A DNA stretch of 13,444 nucleotides from an uncultured Steroidobacteraceae bacterium (GCA_955652795.1 CATPBQ010000328.1:1-13444), one strand, 5' to 3'; numbered from the stretch's first letter, positions 6,056-13,109 are shown. The notes: a model not told the origin generated them from the sequence alone. A program made the numbers and translations.

Positions 6056-7900
6056 ATGTCAAAGGCTCGTGCCTGCGCCGCGGGTGGCGCCCTGTGCCTG
6101 ATGCTGCTCGCCGGCTGCGCGCCGCGCCAGGCGGGCACGCCCGCAGGCGCGCTCCCGGGGCAGGCCGCCGCCGAGGAGAGCGCGGAGCAGTTCGTCACGC
6201 GCGTCAACGGCGAGCTCACCGCTCTCGCCCAGGAGGCGCAGGCCGCCGGCTTTACGCTCGACACCTTCATCACCCCCGACACGCAGCTGCTGAACGCCAA
6301 GGCCAACGACCGCTACCTCGCCTACCTCAGCAAGGCGGTCGCGGAGGCGAAGCGCTACGACGGCGAGAAGCTTTCCCCGGCCACGACGCGCGCGCTCACG
6401 AGGCTGCGCCTGAATGTCGCCGCCCCGGCGCCCAACGATGCGCACAAGCGCGCGCGCCTCACGCAGCTCGAGGCGCAGCTCGAAGCCAAGTACGGCGAGG
6501 GCAAGTACTGTCCGCAGGGCCCATCGTCCTGCAAGAACCTCGAGCAGCTGTCGGAGATTCTCGCCGGCAGCCGCAACTACGACGAGCTCACCGAGGCCTG
6601 GAAGGGCTGGCACAGCGTCGGCGCCGGGATGCGCGAGGACTACATCCAGTTCGTTGCTCTCGCCAACGAAGGCGCACGCGAGCTGGGATTCAAGGATCTG
6701 GGCGTCATGTGGCGCGCGGGCTATGACATGTCGCCCGAGGAGTTCGACGCCGCATCCGAGCGGCTGTGGCAGCAGGTGAAGCCGCTGTACGACGGACTGC
6801 ACTGTTACGCGCGTGCCCGGCTCGCCCGCCGTTACGGCGAGGACAGAGTGCCCGCCGGCAAGCCGATCCCGGCACAGCTGCTCGGCAACATGTGGGCGCA
6901 GCAGTGGAACAAGATCTACCCGGACATCCTCAAGCCCTATCCGGCCGCCAGCATCGAGAGCGCCGACCCGCGCCTCAAGGCGCAGAAGTGGGATGCGGTG
7001 CGCATGGCGCACTCCGCCGAGAGCTTCTATACGTCGCTGGGATTTCCGCAGCTGCCCAAGACCTTCTGGGAACGCTCGATGCTCTCGCGCCCGCGCGATC
7101 GCGAGGTGGTATGTCACGCCAGCGCCTGGGACATGGCTAGCCCCGGGGACGTGCGCGTCAAGGCGTGCCTCACGCCGACCGAGGAGGATCTGTACACCAT
7201 CTACCACGAGCTCGGGCACGTCTACTACTACCTCAGCTACGCCAGCCAGCCCTACCTGTTCCGCGACGGCGCCAACGACGGCTTCCACGAGGCCATCGGC
7301 GACACGGTCAATCTCTCGGTGACGCCGGCATACCTGTCCAGGATCGGGCTCATCCATGCGGTCGCCCCGAGCCACGAGGCGCTCATCAACCAGCAGATGA
7401 AAATGGCGCTGGAAAAAATCGCCTTCCTGCCCTTCGGTCGGCTGATCGACCAGTGGCGCTGGCGGGTGTTCTCCGAGGAGATCACGCCCGCGAACTACAA
7501 CAGCAGCTGGTGGGAGCTGCGGCGGCGCTACCAGGGCCTCGCGCCTCCGGTGCCGCGCACCGAGGCCGACTTCGATCCGGGCGCGAAGTACCACATACCC
7601 TCAAACACCCCGTACACGCGCTACTTCCTCTCGTTCATCCTGCAGTTCCAGTTCCACAAGGCGCTGTGCGCGGCCGCCGGCAACCAGGGGCCGCTGTACG
7701 AGTGCTCCAACTACGGCAGCGAGGAAGCCGGGCGGCACTTCGCCGACATGCTGAGTCTGGGTGCCTCGCAACCCTGGCAGGACGCGCTCGAGAAGCTCAC
7801 CGGCACGCGCCGGATCGACGCGGCCGCGATCACCGAGTATTTTCAGCCGCTGATGCAGTGGCTGAGCGAGCGGAACCAGGGACAGCAGTGCGGGTGGTAG
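6056..7900 (+). CDS. M2 family (ACE-like) zinc dipeptidyl carboxypeptidase, predicted lipoprotein
   Basis: 614-residue protease that should remove C-terminal dipeptides from oligopeptides outside the cytoplasm. The N-terminus is a lipoprotein signal with lipobox LLAGC (Cys21). Zinc ligands are His384 and His388 in HELGH, with catalytic Glu385, and Glu412 in GFHEAIGD. The second active-site strand, GAKYHIPSNTPYTRYF, supplies Lys511, His513, Tyr520, Arg522 and Tyr523. These are the residues that human testis ACE uses to hold the substrate carboxylate and bind chloride, at nearly the same numbers. The length fits one ACE domain, with no C-terminal anchor. I start at the ATG at 6056: it follows GGGAG by five bases and gives the signal peptide, whereas longer frames would overlap the transporter. 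Probably co-transcribed with it. Confidence 0.96.
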   Translation: MSKARACAAGGALCLMLLAGCAPRQAGTPAGALPGQAAAEESAEQFVTRVNGELTALAQEAQAAGFTLDTFITPDTQLLNAKANDRYLAYLSKAVAEAKRYDGEKLSPATTRALTRLRLNVAAPAPNDAHKRARLTQLEAQLEAKYGEGKYCPQGPSSCKNLEQLSEILAGSRNYDELTEAWKGWHSVGAGMREDYIQFVALANEGARELGFKDLGVMWRAGYDMSPEEFDAASERLWQQVKPLYDGLHCYARARLARRYGEDRVPAGKPIPAQLLGNMWAQQWNKIYPDILKPYPAASIESADPRLKAQKWDAVRMAHSAESFYTSLGFPQLPKTFWERSMLSRPRDREVVCHASAWDMASPGDVRVKACLTPTEEDLYTIYHELGHVYYYLSYASQPYLFRDGANDGFHEAIGDTVNLSVTPAYLSRIGLIHAVAPSHEALINQQMKMALEKIAFLPFGRLIDQWRWRVFSEEITPANYNSSWWELRRRYQGLAPPVPRTEADFDPGAKYHIPSNTPYTRYFLSFILQFQFHKALCAAAGNQGPLYECSNYGSEEAGRHFADMLSLGASQPWQDALEKLTGTRRIDAAAITEYFQPLMQWLSERNQGQQCGW

Positions 7901-7905
7901 GACCG

Positions 7906-7933
7906 GCGCGCGGGTTACCCATCAACCGCGCGC
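7906..7933. terminator. Bidirectional hairpin between convergent genes
   Basis: GCGCGC-G-GGTT (7906-7916) pairs with AACC-GCGCGC (7924-7933): ten base pairs, a one-base bulge and a seven-base loop. It almost fills the 36-base gap between the M2 peptidase and the minus-strand hypothetical gene. There is no T-tract on either side. Confidence 0.5.
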
Positions 7934-7936
7934 GCG

Positions 7937-8290
7937 TTACTCCGTCACGCGCACGTCGGTCACGAAGTATTCGGTGTCACCGAAGCAGGAGCTTGGAATC
8001 CACTTGTGCTGCTCGTAGTGCAGCGCCATGCGCTTGCCGACGCTGGCGTTCACTTTGGCGGCGACCGCTGCCTGCGGCACGGTGAAGGCGAACTTCTCGG
8101 CGACGGTGCCCGGCATGGTCACCATCGCCATCTCTCCCTCCCAGGTCTTGCACAGCCATCCCTTGCGTGACAGCTTCTGCACATAACCTGCGCGCTCGCC
8201 GTCCGAGTACGCCCAGTGCAGCGTCACCCAGGTGAAGCCCGCGAGCCCGGCGATGATCACGACCACGAGAGCGACGAGTAGCTTGGCCAT
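7937..8290 (-). CDS. Conserved-looking small membrane-anchored protein of unknown function
   Basis: 117-residue protein. The start at 8290 (MAKLLVALVV) puts a single membrane helix or uncleaved signal at residues 3-22; an ATG 13 codons upstream would add a polar, unhelpful extension. After the helix comes WAYSDGERAGYVQKLSRKGW, then LCKTWEGEMAMV. The chain has two cysteines, Cys47 and Cys102, which could form a disulphide if the domain is periplasmic. From memory, proteins of this pattern are common in proteobacteria as hypotheticals, sometimes mislabelled 6-phosphogluconate dehydrogenase; nothing here supports that enzyme. It is transcribed away from hemD across 79 bases and towards the M2 peptidase. 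No clear ribosome-binding site. Function unknown. Confidence 0.82.
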   Translation of the reverse strand: MAKLLVALVVVIIAGLAGFTWVTLHWAYSDGERAGYVQKLSRKGWLCKTWEGEMAMVTMPGTVAEKFAFTVPQAAVAAKVNASVGKRMALHYEQHKWIPSSCFGDTEYFVTDVRVTE

Positions 8291-8369
8291 GGGTTGCAAG
8301 CATACCGCGCAGCCCCTGATGCGCGGCAAGCGCGCACTCGCAGTGCAGCGCGGCTAAGATGGCGGGCCT

Positions 8370-9188
8370 ATGGATCCACAGCCACTGGCCGGCCGCACCG
8401 TCGCAGTGCCTGAGACACGTGAGCTCGAGGTCTTCGCCGCCATGCTCGAGCGGCGCGGCGCGAGCGTCGTGCGCTGCCCGCTGGTGGCCATCCACGACGC
8501 CCCGGATCCGGCACCGGTGCTGGCGTTCGCTCGCGGCTTCGCAGGCGGTTCCTGCGATGACCTGATCCTCAGCACCGGCGAGGGGCTGCGCCGCATCCTC
8601 GGCTGCATCGAACGGCACGAACCGGCACTCAAGGCCGGGTTCCTCGTGGCGCTCGCACGCGTACGCAAGATCACCCGCGGACCGAAGCCGGCCCGCGCGC
8701 TGCGCGAACTGGGGCTGAAACCGGACCTGCCTGCGCAGCCACCGACGACGGCAGGCATCATCGCCAGCCTCGCGGGACAGGATCTCAAGGGCCGGCGTGT
8801 GGGGGTGCAACTGTACGGCACGGAGCCGAACCGCCCGCTGGTGGAGTTTCTCGAGCGCGCCGGCGCGACCGTGCTGAGCGTCGCGCCCTATGTCTATGCC
8901 GACGGCGCCGACGACGCGGCGGTGCGCGGCCTGCTGGCGCGCCTCAACACCGGCGAGGTGGATGCGATCGCCTTCACCAGCACGCCGCAGGTCGAGCGGC
9001 TGTTCGCGGTCGCGCCCGCCGCCGCGGTGTGCGCGGCGCTCGCTCACACGCTGGTGGCCGCGGTCGGTCCGGTCGTGGCGGAGGCGCTTGAGCGGCACGG
9101 CATCAAGGCGCGCCTCATGCCGGAAGAGTCTTTTTTTCTGAAGCCGCTGACGACGGCGCTGGAGGAGGCGCTGCGCGCGCACGCCTGA
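8370..9188 (+). CDS. hemD: Uroporphyrinogen-III synthase (HemD) family protein
   Basis: 272-residue two-lobed protein of the family that cyclises hydroxymethylbilane, with ring-D inversion, to uroporphyrinogen III for haem, sirohaem and cobalamin. The family is poorly conserved but several landmarks are present: LAGRTVAVPETRE at the N-terminus, DDLILSTGEGLRRIL (63-77), RGPKPARALRELGL (103-116), PPTTAGIIASL (124-134) and AIAFTSTPQVERLF (199-212), then a C-terminal PEESFFLKPLTTALEEAL. The ATG at 8370 has no good ribosome-binding site. Usual companions hemC, hemX and hemY are absent; the next gene, 15 bases on, is an OPT transporter. It may be the sole HemD or a paralogue with another role. TTTTTTT at 9131-9137 encodes the conserved Phe-Phe. 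Confidence 0.85.
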   Translation: MDPQPLAGRTVAVPETRELEVFAAMLERRGASVVRCPLVAIHDAPDPAPVLAFARGFAGGSCDDLILSTGEGLRRILGCIERHEPALKAGFLVALARVRKITRGPKPARALRELGLKPDLPAQPPTTAGIIASLAGQDLKGRRVGVQLYGTEPNRPLVEFLERAGATVLSVAPYVYADGADDAAVRGLLARLNTGEVDAIAFTSTPQVERLFAVAPAAAVCAALAHTLVAAVGPVVAEALERHGIKARLMPEESFFLKPLTTALEEALRAHA

Positions 9189-9203
9189 GAGCGGAAGAAC
9201 GAT

Positions 9204-11183
9204 ATGACCACGGAATCACGGCCGGAGCTGACGCTGCGTGGGTTGATCCTGGGTGTACTCATCACCCTGGTGTTCACCGCGGCCAATGTCTACTTCGGGC
9301 TCAAGGCCGGGCTGACCTTTGCTACGTCAATACCGGCCGCCGTGATTTCAATGGCAGTCCTGCGCGCCGTGCGCGATGCGACGATACAAGAGAACAACAT
9401 TGTGCAGACGGTCGCATCGGCCGCCGGCACGCTCTCCTCCATCATCTTTGTGCTGCCCGGCATGGTCATGATCGGCTGGTGGACTGGCTTTCCGTACTGG
9501 GTCTCGTGTGCCATCTGTGTCTTCGGCGGGACGCTGGGCGTTATGTATTCGATTCCTTTACGCCGCGCGCTGGTCACGCAGTCGGATCTGCCCTATCCCG
9601 AAGGCGTCGCTTGCGCCGCAGTGCTCAAGGTGGGCAGCGGCGAGCACGGCGCGGGTGTTGAAGAGAGCCGCGCCGGCCTGAGCGCGCTCCTGTGGGGATC
9701 GGTGATCTCGGGCGCGTTCTCGTTGATGACGGCGACACGGATCTTCGCCGCCGACGTCGCACGTACCTTCCGGGTGGGCGAGCGTGGCGTCTCGGGCTAC
9801 GACTTTCTCCTGTCGTTCGCCTTGTTTGGCGTCGGACATCTCATTGGATTGTGGTGCGGCGTGGCGATGCTGGTGGGCGCCCTGATCGCCTGGGTGTGGG
9901 GCGTGCCGCATTTCTCGGCGCTGTCGGCCACGGATGCGAACCTGGCCGCTGCTGCGCTGGACGGTTTGGCCCATGACACCTGGAGTCACAAGGTTCGCTT
10001 CGTCGGCGCGGGCACGATCGGCGTGGCCGCGGTGTGGACGCTGGCCAAGCTCGTTAAGCCGGTGGCCGCGGGCCTGCGCTCGGCGATGGTCGCGTCACGC
10101 GCGCGCGCGGCCGGCCAATCGGCACTGCTGCCGCGGACCGAACAGGACATCCCGATCGGCCTGGTCGGCGTCGCCTCATTGCTGTGCGTGCTGCCCGTGG
10201 GTGTATTGCTGGCGCAATTCGCGACGGGCAGCGGGCTAGGGCGTCACCTGGCCTTCCTGGTGATCACCGGCGTGCTCTACATCGCGATCATGAGCGCTCT
10301 CATGTCCGCCGTCTGCGGTTATATGGCCGGGTTGATCGGATCATCGAACAGCCCGTTATCCGGCATCGGCATCCTGGCCGTCATCGGCTTCGCGTTGATA
10401 CTGGTGTTCGGCTTGCGCGCGGACACCTCTGCCGACACCGGGAAAGCCCTGGTCGCCTACGCACTGTTTGTGACTGCGGTGGTATTTGCGGCCGCCGCGA
10501 TCGCCAACAACAACCTGCAGGACCTGAAGACCGGGCAGCTCGTCGACGCCACGCCGTGGAAGCAGCAGGTGGCGCTGGTGATCGGCGTGATCGCTGGCGC
10601 CGTGATCATCCCGCCCATTCTCGATCTGCTGAATCGGGCCTACGGCTTCGCCGGCGCACCGGGACCCCATCACGAGCATCCGCTGCCGGCACCCCAGGCC
10701 GGCCTGATATCGGCCCTGGCTCAGGGGGTCATCCAAAACAATGTGGACTGGAGTTTGATCCAGACAGGTGGCCTGATCGGAGTGGTGGTGATCGCCGCCG
10801 ACGCACTGCTGCGCAAGTTGAAGCCTGGGGCGCATCTCTCGCCGCTGGCAGTGGGGCTCGGCATCTATCTGCCGACGCAGAGCACGCTGATGGTTGTGGT
10901 GGGTGCAGTTGCCGGCTGGATCTTCGACCGGCGCGCGGAAGCGCGCGCCAAGCCAGAGGCCACCAAACAGCTGGGCGTGCTGCTGGCCTCGGGCATGATC
11001 GTCGGTGAAGGGCTCATCGGAGTGCTGGTTGCCGCGCTGGTCGCGTTTTCGGGCCAGGATTTTCCCCTCGCGATCGTGAGCGACTCTTTCGCCAACGGCG
11101 GCGCCGTGTGGCTCGGCGGCATCGTTTTCGCGCTGGTGATCTACGCGCTCTACCGCCGGGTGGGTCGGGCACTCGTCGGCTAG
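9204..11183 (+). CDS. OPT family oligopeptide (or metal-chelate) transporter
   Basis: 659-residue inner-membrane protein with hydrophobic segments along its entire length, about 14-16 helices. Characteristic OPT stretches are AANVYFGLKAGLTFATSIPA (27-46), ENNIVQTVASAAGTLSSII (63-81), DLPYPEGVACAAVLKVGSG (from 128), GLIGSSNSPLSGIGI in the middle and LPAPQAGLISALAQGV in the C-terminal third. OPT members move small peptides or metal complexes with protons; bacterial substrates are mostly unassigned. A short histidine-rich loop (PGPHHEHP) just before LPAPQ could bind metal, but this is only inference. Start ATG 9204 follows a GGAAG-containing spacer of 15 bases after hemD, so the pair is probably one operon. 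Confidence 0.93.
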   Translation: MTTESRPELTLRGLILGVLITLVFTAANVYFGLKAGLTFATSIPAAVISMAVLRAVRDATIQENNIVQTVASAAGTLSSIIFVLPGMVMIGWWTGFPYWVSCAICVFGGTLGVMYSIPLRRALVTQSDLPYPEGVACAAVLKVGSGEHGAGVEESRAGLSALLWGSVISGAFSLMTATRIFAADVARTFRVGERGVSGYDFLLSFALFGVGHLIGLWCGVAMLVGALIAWVWGVPHFSALSATDANLAAAALDGLAHDTWSHKVRFVGAGTIGVAAVWTLAKLVKPVAAGLRSAMVASRARAAGQSALLPRTEQDIPIGLVGVASLLCVLPVGVLLAQFATGSGLGRHLAFLVITGVLYIAIMSALMSAVCGYMAGLIGSSNSPLSGIGILAVIGFALILVFGLRADTSADTGKALVAYALFVTAVVFAAAAIANNNLQDLKTGQLVDATPWKQQVALVIGVIAGAVIIPPILDLLNRAYGFAGAPGPHHEHPLPAPQAGLISALAQGVIQNNVDWSLIQTGGLIGVVVIAADALLRKLKPGAHLSPLAVGLGIYLPTQSTLMVVVGAVAGWIFDRRAEARAKPEATKQLGVLLASGMIVGEGLIGVLVAALVAFSGQDFPLAIVSDSFANGGAVWLGGIVFALVIYALYRRVGRALVG

Positions 11184-11188
11184 CGGCG

Positions 11189-11207
11189 GCGCGCCCTAAC
11201 GGCGCGC
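11189..11207. terminator. Perfect bidirectional hairpin with a stop codon in its loop
   Basis: GCGCGCC (11189-11195) and GGCGCGC (11201-11207) form a seven-base-pair stem with loop CTAAC. The loop contains the stop codon of the minus-strand gene (11198-11196). It sits six bases past the OPT stop. No T-tract. Confidence 0.45.
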
Positions 11208-11564
11208 GAAGCGTTCGATCCCGCGGTGCCCGATGAGCGCGGAGCCGATCCAGCCGGTCAGCCACACGATGATCGCGGTCAGCAGCGCCGCCCTGAACCC
11301 CGCGAGGTGAAAGCCCGGCAGGATCGCGGCGACCAGCGCGACTTTTTTTTTTTTTTTTACGTGGAGGAACTTTATCTTCTTTATTATTGTGTTCGGCAGC
11401 GTCAGAATGAACGCGATGGGACGGACCACGGCGTTCACGACGCCGAGCAGCACTGCGGCCAGCAGCAGCGTGCCGACACCGCTGATGTGCACGCCCGTGA
11501 CCCACACGCTCGCGAGCCACAGGCCGACCGCGCTGAGCAGCGCGCGCAGCAGGAATCCCGTCAT
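11196..11564 (-). CDS. Small four-helix membrane protein (PF04020, phage-holin-4-2-like), third helix corrupted
   Basis: 122-residue protein of the small four-helix family often named phage holin family 4; most members are chromosomal and uncharacterised, so a lysis role should not be assumed. Family features: MTGFLLRALLSAVGLWLAS, then LLLAAVLLGVVNAVVRPI (33-50), LTLP (54-57), VALVAAILPGFH (75-86) and a final helix. Where the family usually has a sequence like TLGLF-LVINALM, this protein has residues 60-65 IIKKIK, then FLHV, then Lys70-Lys74. That would put eight lysines in a membrane helix. The frame and length are kept. Either the consensus is wrong here or the gene is non-functional. The ATG overlaps the upstream SRPBCC gene's TGA as ATGA, so it is translationally coupled. 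Confidence 0.75.
   Translation of the reverse strand: MTGFLLRALLSAVGLWLASVWVTGVHISGVGTLLLAAVLLGVVNAVVRPIAFILTLPNTIIKKIKFLHVKKKKKVALVAAILPGFHLAGFRAALLTAIIVWLTGWIGSALIGHRGIERFARR
11343..11358. repeat. 16-base poly-T tract inside a coding gene
   Basis: Sixteen consecutive T on the plus strand, read as Lys codons on the minus strand. By far the longest homopolymer in this GC-rich window. It continues, after the normal-looking 11359-11369, into AT-rich 11370-11390. Expect slippage or assembly error here. Confidence 0.95.
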
Positions 11565-12010
11565 GGAGTCGCTCCGGGTCCGGCTTGCATTTCGAGCAGC
11601 ACCTTGAGCCGGGTCATGGCCTGCTGCCAGCCGGTGCGCAGCCGCCGGTACTGAGTGTTCCATTCCGGGGTCGCCGGGACACCCGAGCCCAGCAGCCTCA
11701 CGATGGTTCCGCCGGGCACCGGTTCAAGAATGAAGTCATCGATGATCACGCTCTCGGCCGGGGGCAGTGCGGGCGAGCGCAGGTAGATCAGACGCAGCCG
11801 CCTGCCGGGCTCGAACACATCGATGTGCGCCTCGAGCTCGGTGACCCGGTCGACGCTGGCGCGGAACAGGCCCCCTTTGCGGGCGCTCATCTGCGCCTCC
11901 GGCGAACACCAGCGGGTGAGCTGCTCGGCTTCAGTGAGGGCTCGCCACACCTGTTGCGGCCCGGCGCGGATATCGACCCGGTGCGCGTAGCCTCGCTCCT
12001 TGTCGCTCAT
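11561..12010 (-). CDS. SRPBCC domain protein (AHSA1-like)
   Basis: 149-residue single-domain START/Bet v1-like protein that should form a hydrophobic ligand-binding cavity; ligand and role are unknown. Signature segments are DIRAGPQQVWRALTEAEQL and TRWCSPEA near the N-terminus (13-38), GGLFRASVDRV (46-56), FEPGRRLRLIY (66-76), VIIDDFILEPVPGGTIVRLL in the middle strands and the long C-terminal helix GWQQAMTRLKVLLEM (127-141). I start at 12010 (MSDKERGYAH), since an upstream ATG at 12052 adds 14 unlikely residues and overlaps the MAPEG start codon. The TGA stop overlaps the next gene's ATG by two bases (ATGA). Divergent from MAPEG over 40 bases. Confidence 0.9.
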   Translation of the reverse strand: MSDKERGYAHRVDIRAGPQQVWRALTEAEQLTRWCSPEAQMSARKGGLFRASVDRVTELEAHIDVFEPGRRLRLIYLRSPALPPAESVIIDDFILEPVPGGTIVRLLGSGVPATPEWNTQYRRLRTGWQQAMTRLKVLLEMQAGPGATP

Positions 12011-12015
12011 GAGGG

Positions 12016-12030
12016 CATTGTGCCATTGTG
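12016..12030. repeat. Short direct repeat in the SRPBCC/MAPEG divergent gap
   Basis: CATTGTG occurs at 12016-12022 and 12024-12030, an 8-base period within the 40-base gap from which the two genes diverge. It could be an operator or be accidental. Confidence 0.25.
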
Positions 12031-12050
12031 GCTGAAAAGCCGGAGGTTTC

Positions 12051-12443
12051 ATGCCGCTCGTTCACCTGGTGATTGGGCTCGCCCTGGTCGAGTTCTTCCT
12101 GTTTGGCGTGGCCGTGTCCAGGGCGCGCGCCCGCTACCAGATCCACGCACCGGCCACGACCGGCAACGAAGTGTTCGAGCGCTATTTCCGGGTGCAGATG
12201 AATACGCTCGAGCAGCTGGTCATTTTCGTGCCGTCGGTGTTGCTGTTCGCGCGCTACCTCAACGCCTACGTGGCGGCGGCTCTGGGGGTCGTGTTCCTCA
12301 TCGGGCGGGCGCTGTATTTCCAGGGTTACGTGAAGGCGCCGCAGGCGCGTCACATCGGGTTCACCCTGACCGCCGTGGCGAACCTCGCGCTGCTGATCGG
12401 CGCGATCATCGGCGCCATCGTCGCACTCAGCGCGCGCAGCTGA
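12051..12443 (+). CDS. MAPEG family membrane protein
   Basis: 130-residue four-helix membrane protein related to microsomal glutathione transferases and FLAP. The diagnostic loop is FERYFRVQMNTLEQLVIFVP (42-61). Next come GRALYFQGYV (85-94) with Arg86, Tyr89 and Tyr93, and KAPQARHIGF with Arg100. This is the usual R..Y..GY pattern of the glutathione-binding members. Hydrophobic segments lie at about 5-25, 55-72, 74-90 and 104-126. The ATG at 12051 has a GGAGG four bases upstream, a close but usable spacing. Bacterial members may detoxify lipid peroxides or electrophiles, but substrate and activity are not shown. Convergent with dedA. Confidence 0.87.
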   Translation: MPLVHLVIGLALVEFFLFGVAVSRARARYQIHAPATTGNEVFERYFRVQMNTLEQLVIFVPSVLLFARYLNAYVAAALGVVFLIGRALYFQGYVKAPQARHIGFTLTAVANLALLIGAIIGAIVALSARS

Positions 12444-12446
12444 AGT

Positions 12447-12467
12447 CGCGGCTGCGCTACGGCCGCG
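12447..12467. terminator. Hairpin between convergent MAPEG and dedA genes
   Basis: CGCGGC (12447-12452) pairs with GCCGCG (12462-12467), a six-base-pair stem with a nine-base loop. It fills the gap between the MAPEG stop (12443) and the dedA stop (12468). No T-tract. Confidence 0.4.
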
Positions 12468-13109
12468 TCACTCGGCGGGCGCGGGGCGGCGCCACAGGGC
12501 GCCGGCCAGGGGCACCAGCGACACGGCGATGATGAGCAGCGTGACCAGTCCGAAGTGGCGTTTCACGAGCGGAATGTTGCCGAACAGGTAGCCGCCCCAG
12601 ACAAACAGCAGCACCCACGCGAAACCCCCTGCGAGGTTGTACGCCAGGAAGCGCGCGTACGGCATGCGCCCGACGCCCGCCACGAACGGCGCGCAGGTGC
12701 GGATGATGGGCACGAAGCGCGCAACCAGGATCGCCATGGCGCCATGGCGGCGGAAAAACTCCTCGGTGCGCCTCAGGTATTGCACCTTGAGCAGGCGGTA
12801 ACGGCCGCTGAAGGCCGGGGGGCCGATGGCGCGCCCGATGCTGTAATTCACGGTGTTGCCGAGCACCGCCGCGACCCCGAGCGTCAGGCTCGCGAGCGGC
12901 GCCTGCAGGGTGCCGCTGCGATCCACCGCCGCCAGCGCGCCCACCGCGAACAGCAGCGAGTCCCCGGGCAAAAAGGGTGTTACGACCAGGCCGGTCTCCG
13001 CGAAGATCACCGCGAACAGGATGGGATAGATCCACAGCTCATAGCGGGTCAGCAGCTCGAGCAGATGCCGATCCAGATGCAGGACCACGTCGAGGAGCCA
13101 CGCCAGCAT
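12468..13109 (-). CDS. DedA family membrane protein
   Basis: 213-residue inner-membrane protein of the DedA/VTT superfamily, linked to phospholipid carrier recycling, proton-motive-force homeostasis and resistance to cationic compounds. Key residues required in E. coli YqjA and YghB are all present: Glu38 in FAETGL, Asp50 in PFLPGDSLLF, and Arg131 and Arg137 in VARFVPIIRT. AGVGRMPYARF (144-154) and the following GGFAWVLLFVWGGYLFG are typical of the C-terminal half. The ATG at 13109 lacks a clear ribosome-binding site. It lies 23 bases behind the S41 protease on the same strand, so translation may depend partly on that gene. Confidence 0.95.
   Translation of the reverse strand: MLAWLLDVVLHLDRHLLELLTRYELWIYPILFAVIFAETGLVVTPFLPGDSLLFAVGALAAVDRSGTLQAPLASLTLGVAAVLGNTVNYSIGRAIGPPAFSGRYRLLKVQYLRRTEEFFRRHGAMAILVARFVPIIRTCAPFVAGVGRMPYARFLAYNLAGGFAWVLLFVWGGYLFGNIPLVKRHFGLVTLLIIAVSLVPLAGALWRRPAPAE

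Noticed and set aside
6059..7594. A 511-codon open frame on the minus strand opposite the M2 peptidase
   Set aside because: Antisense shadow of a gene with all catalytic residues; low-complexity composition and no domain.
8294..8360. -10-like hexamers close to both divergent start codons (hypothetical gene and hemD), suggesting leaderless transcripts
   Set aside because: Matches are only partial and no -35 partner is at a suitable distance; kept only as an explanation for the missing ribosome-binding sites.
7977..9182. A 401-codon minus-strand frame spanning the hypothetical gene and hemD
   Set aside because: It crosses two genes in other frames and the divergent promoter region; Arg/His-rich product without motifs.
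11196..11564. A prophage lysis gene, from the family name phage holin
   Set aside because: No phage genes are nearby, and this family is mostly chromosomal and of unknown function.
12008..12029. TGGCAC on the minus strand upstream of the SRPBCC start, resembling a sigma-54 -24 element
   Set aside because: No TTGC-type -12 element at the required spacing.
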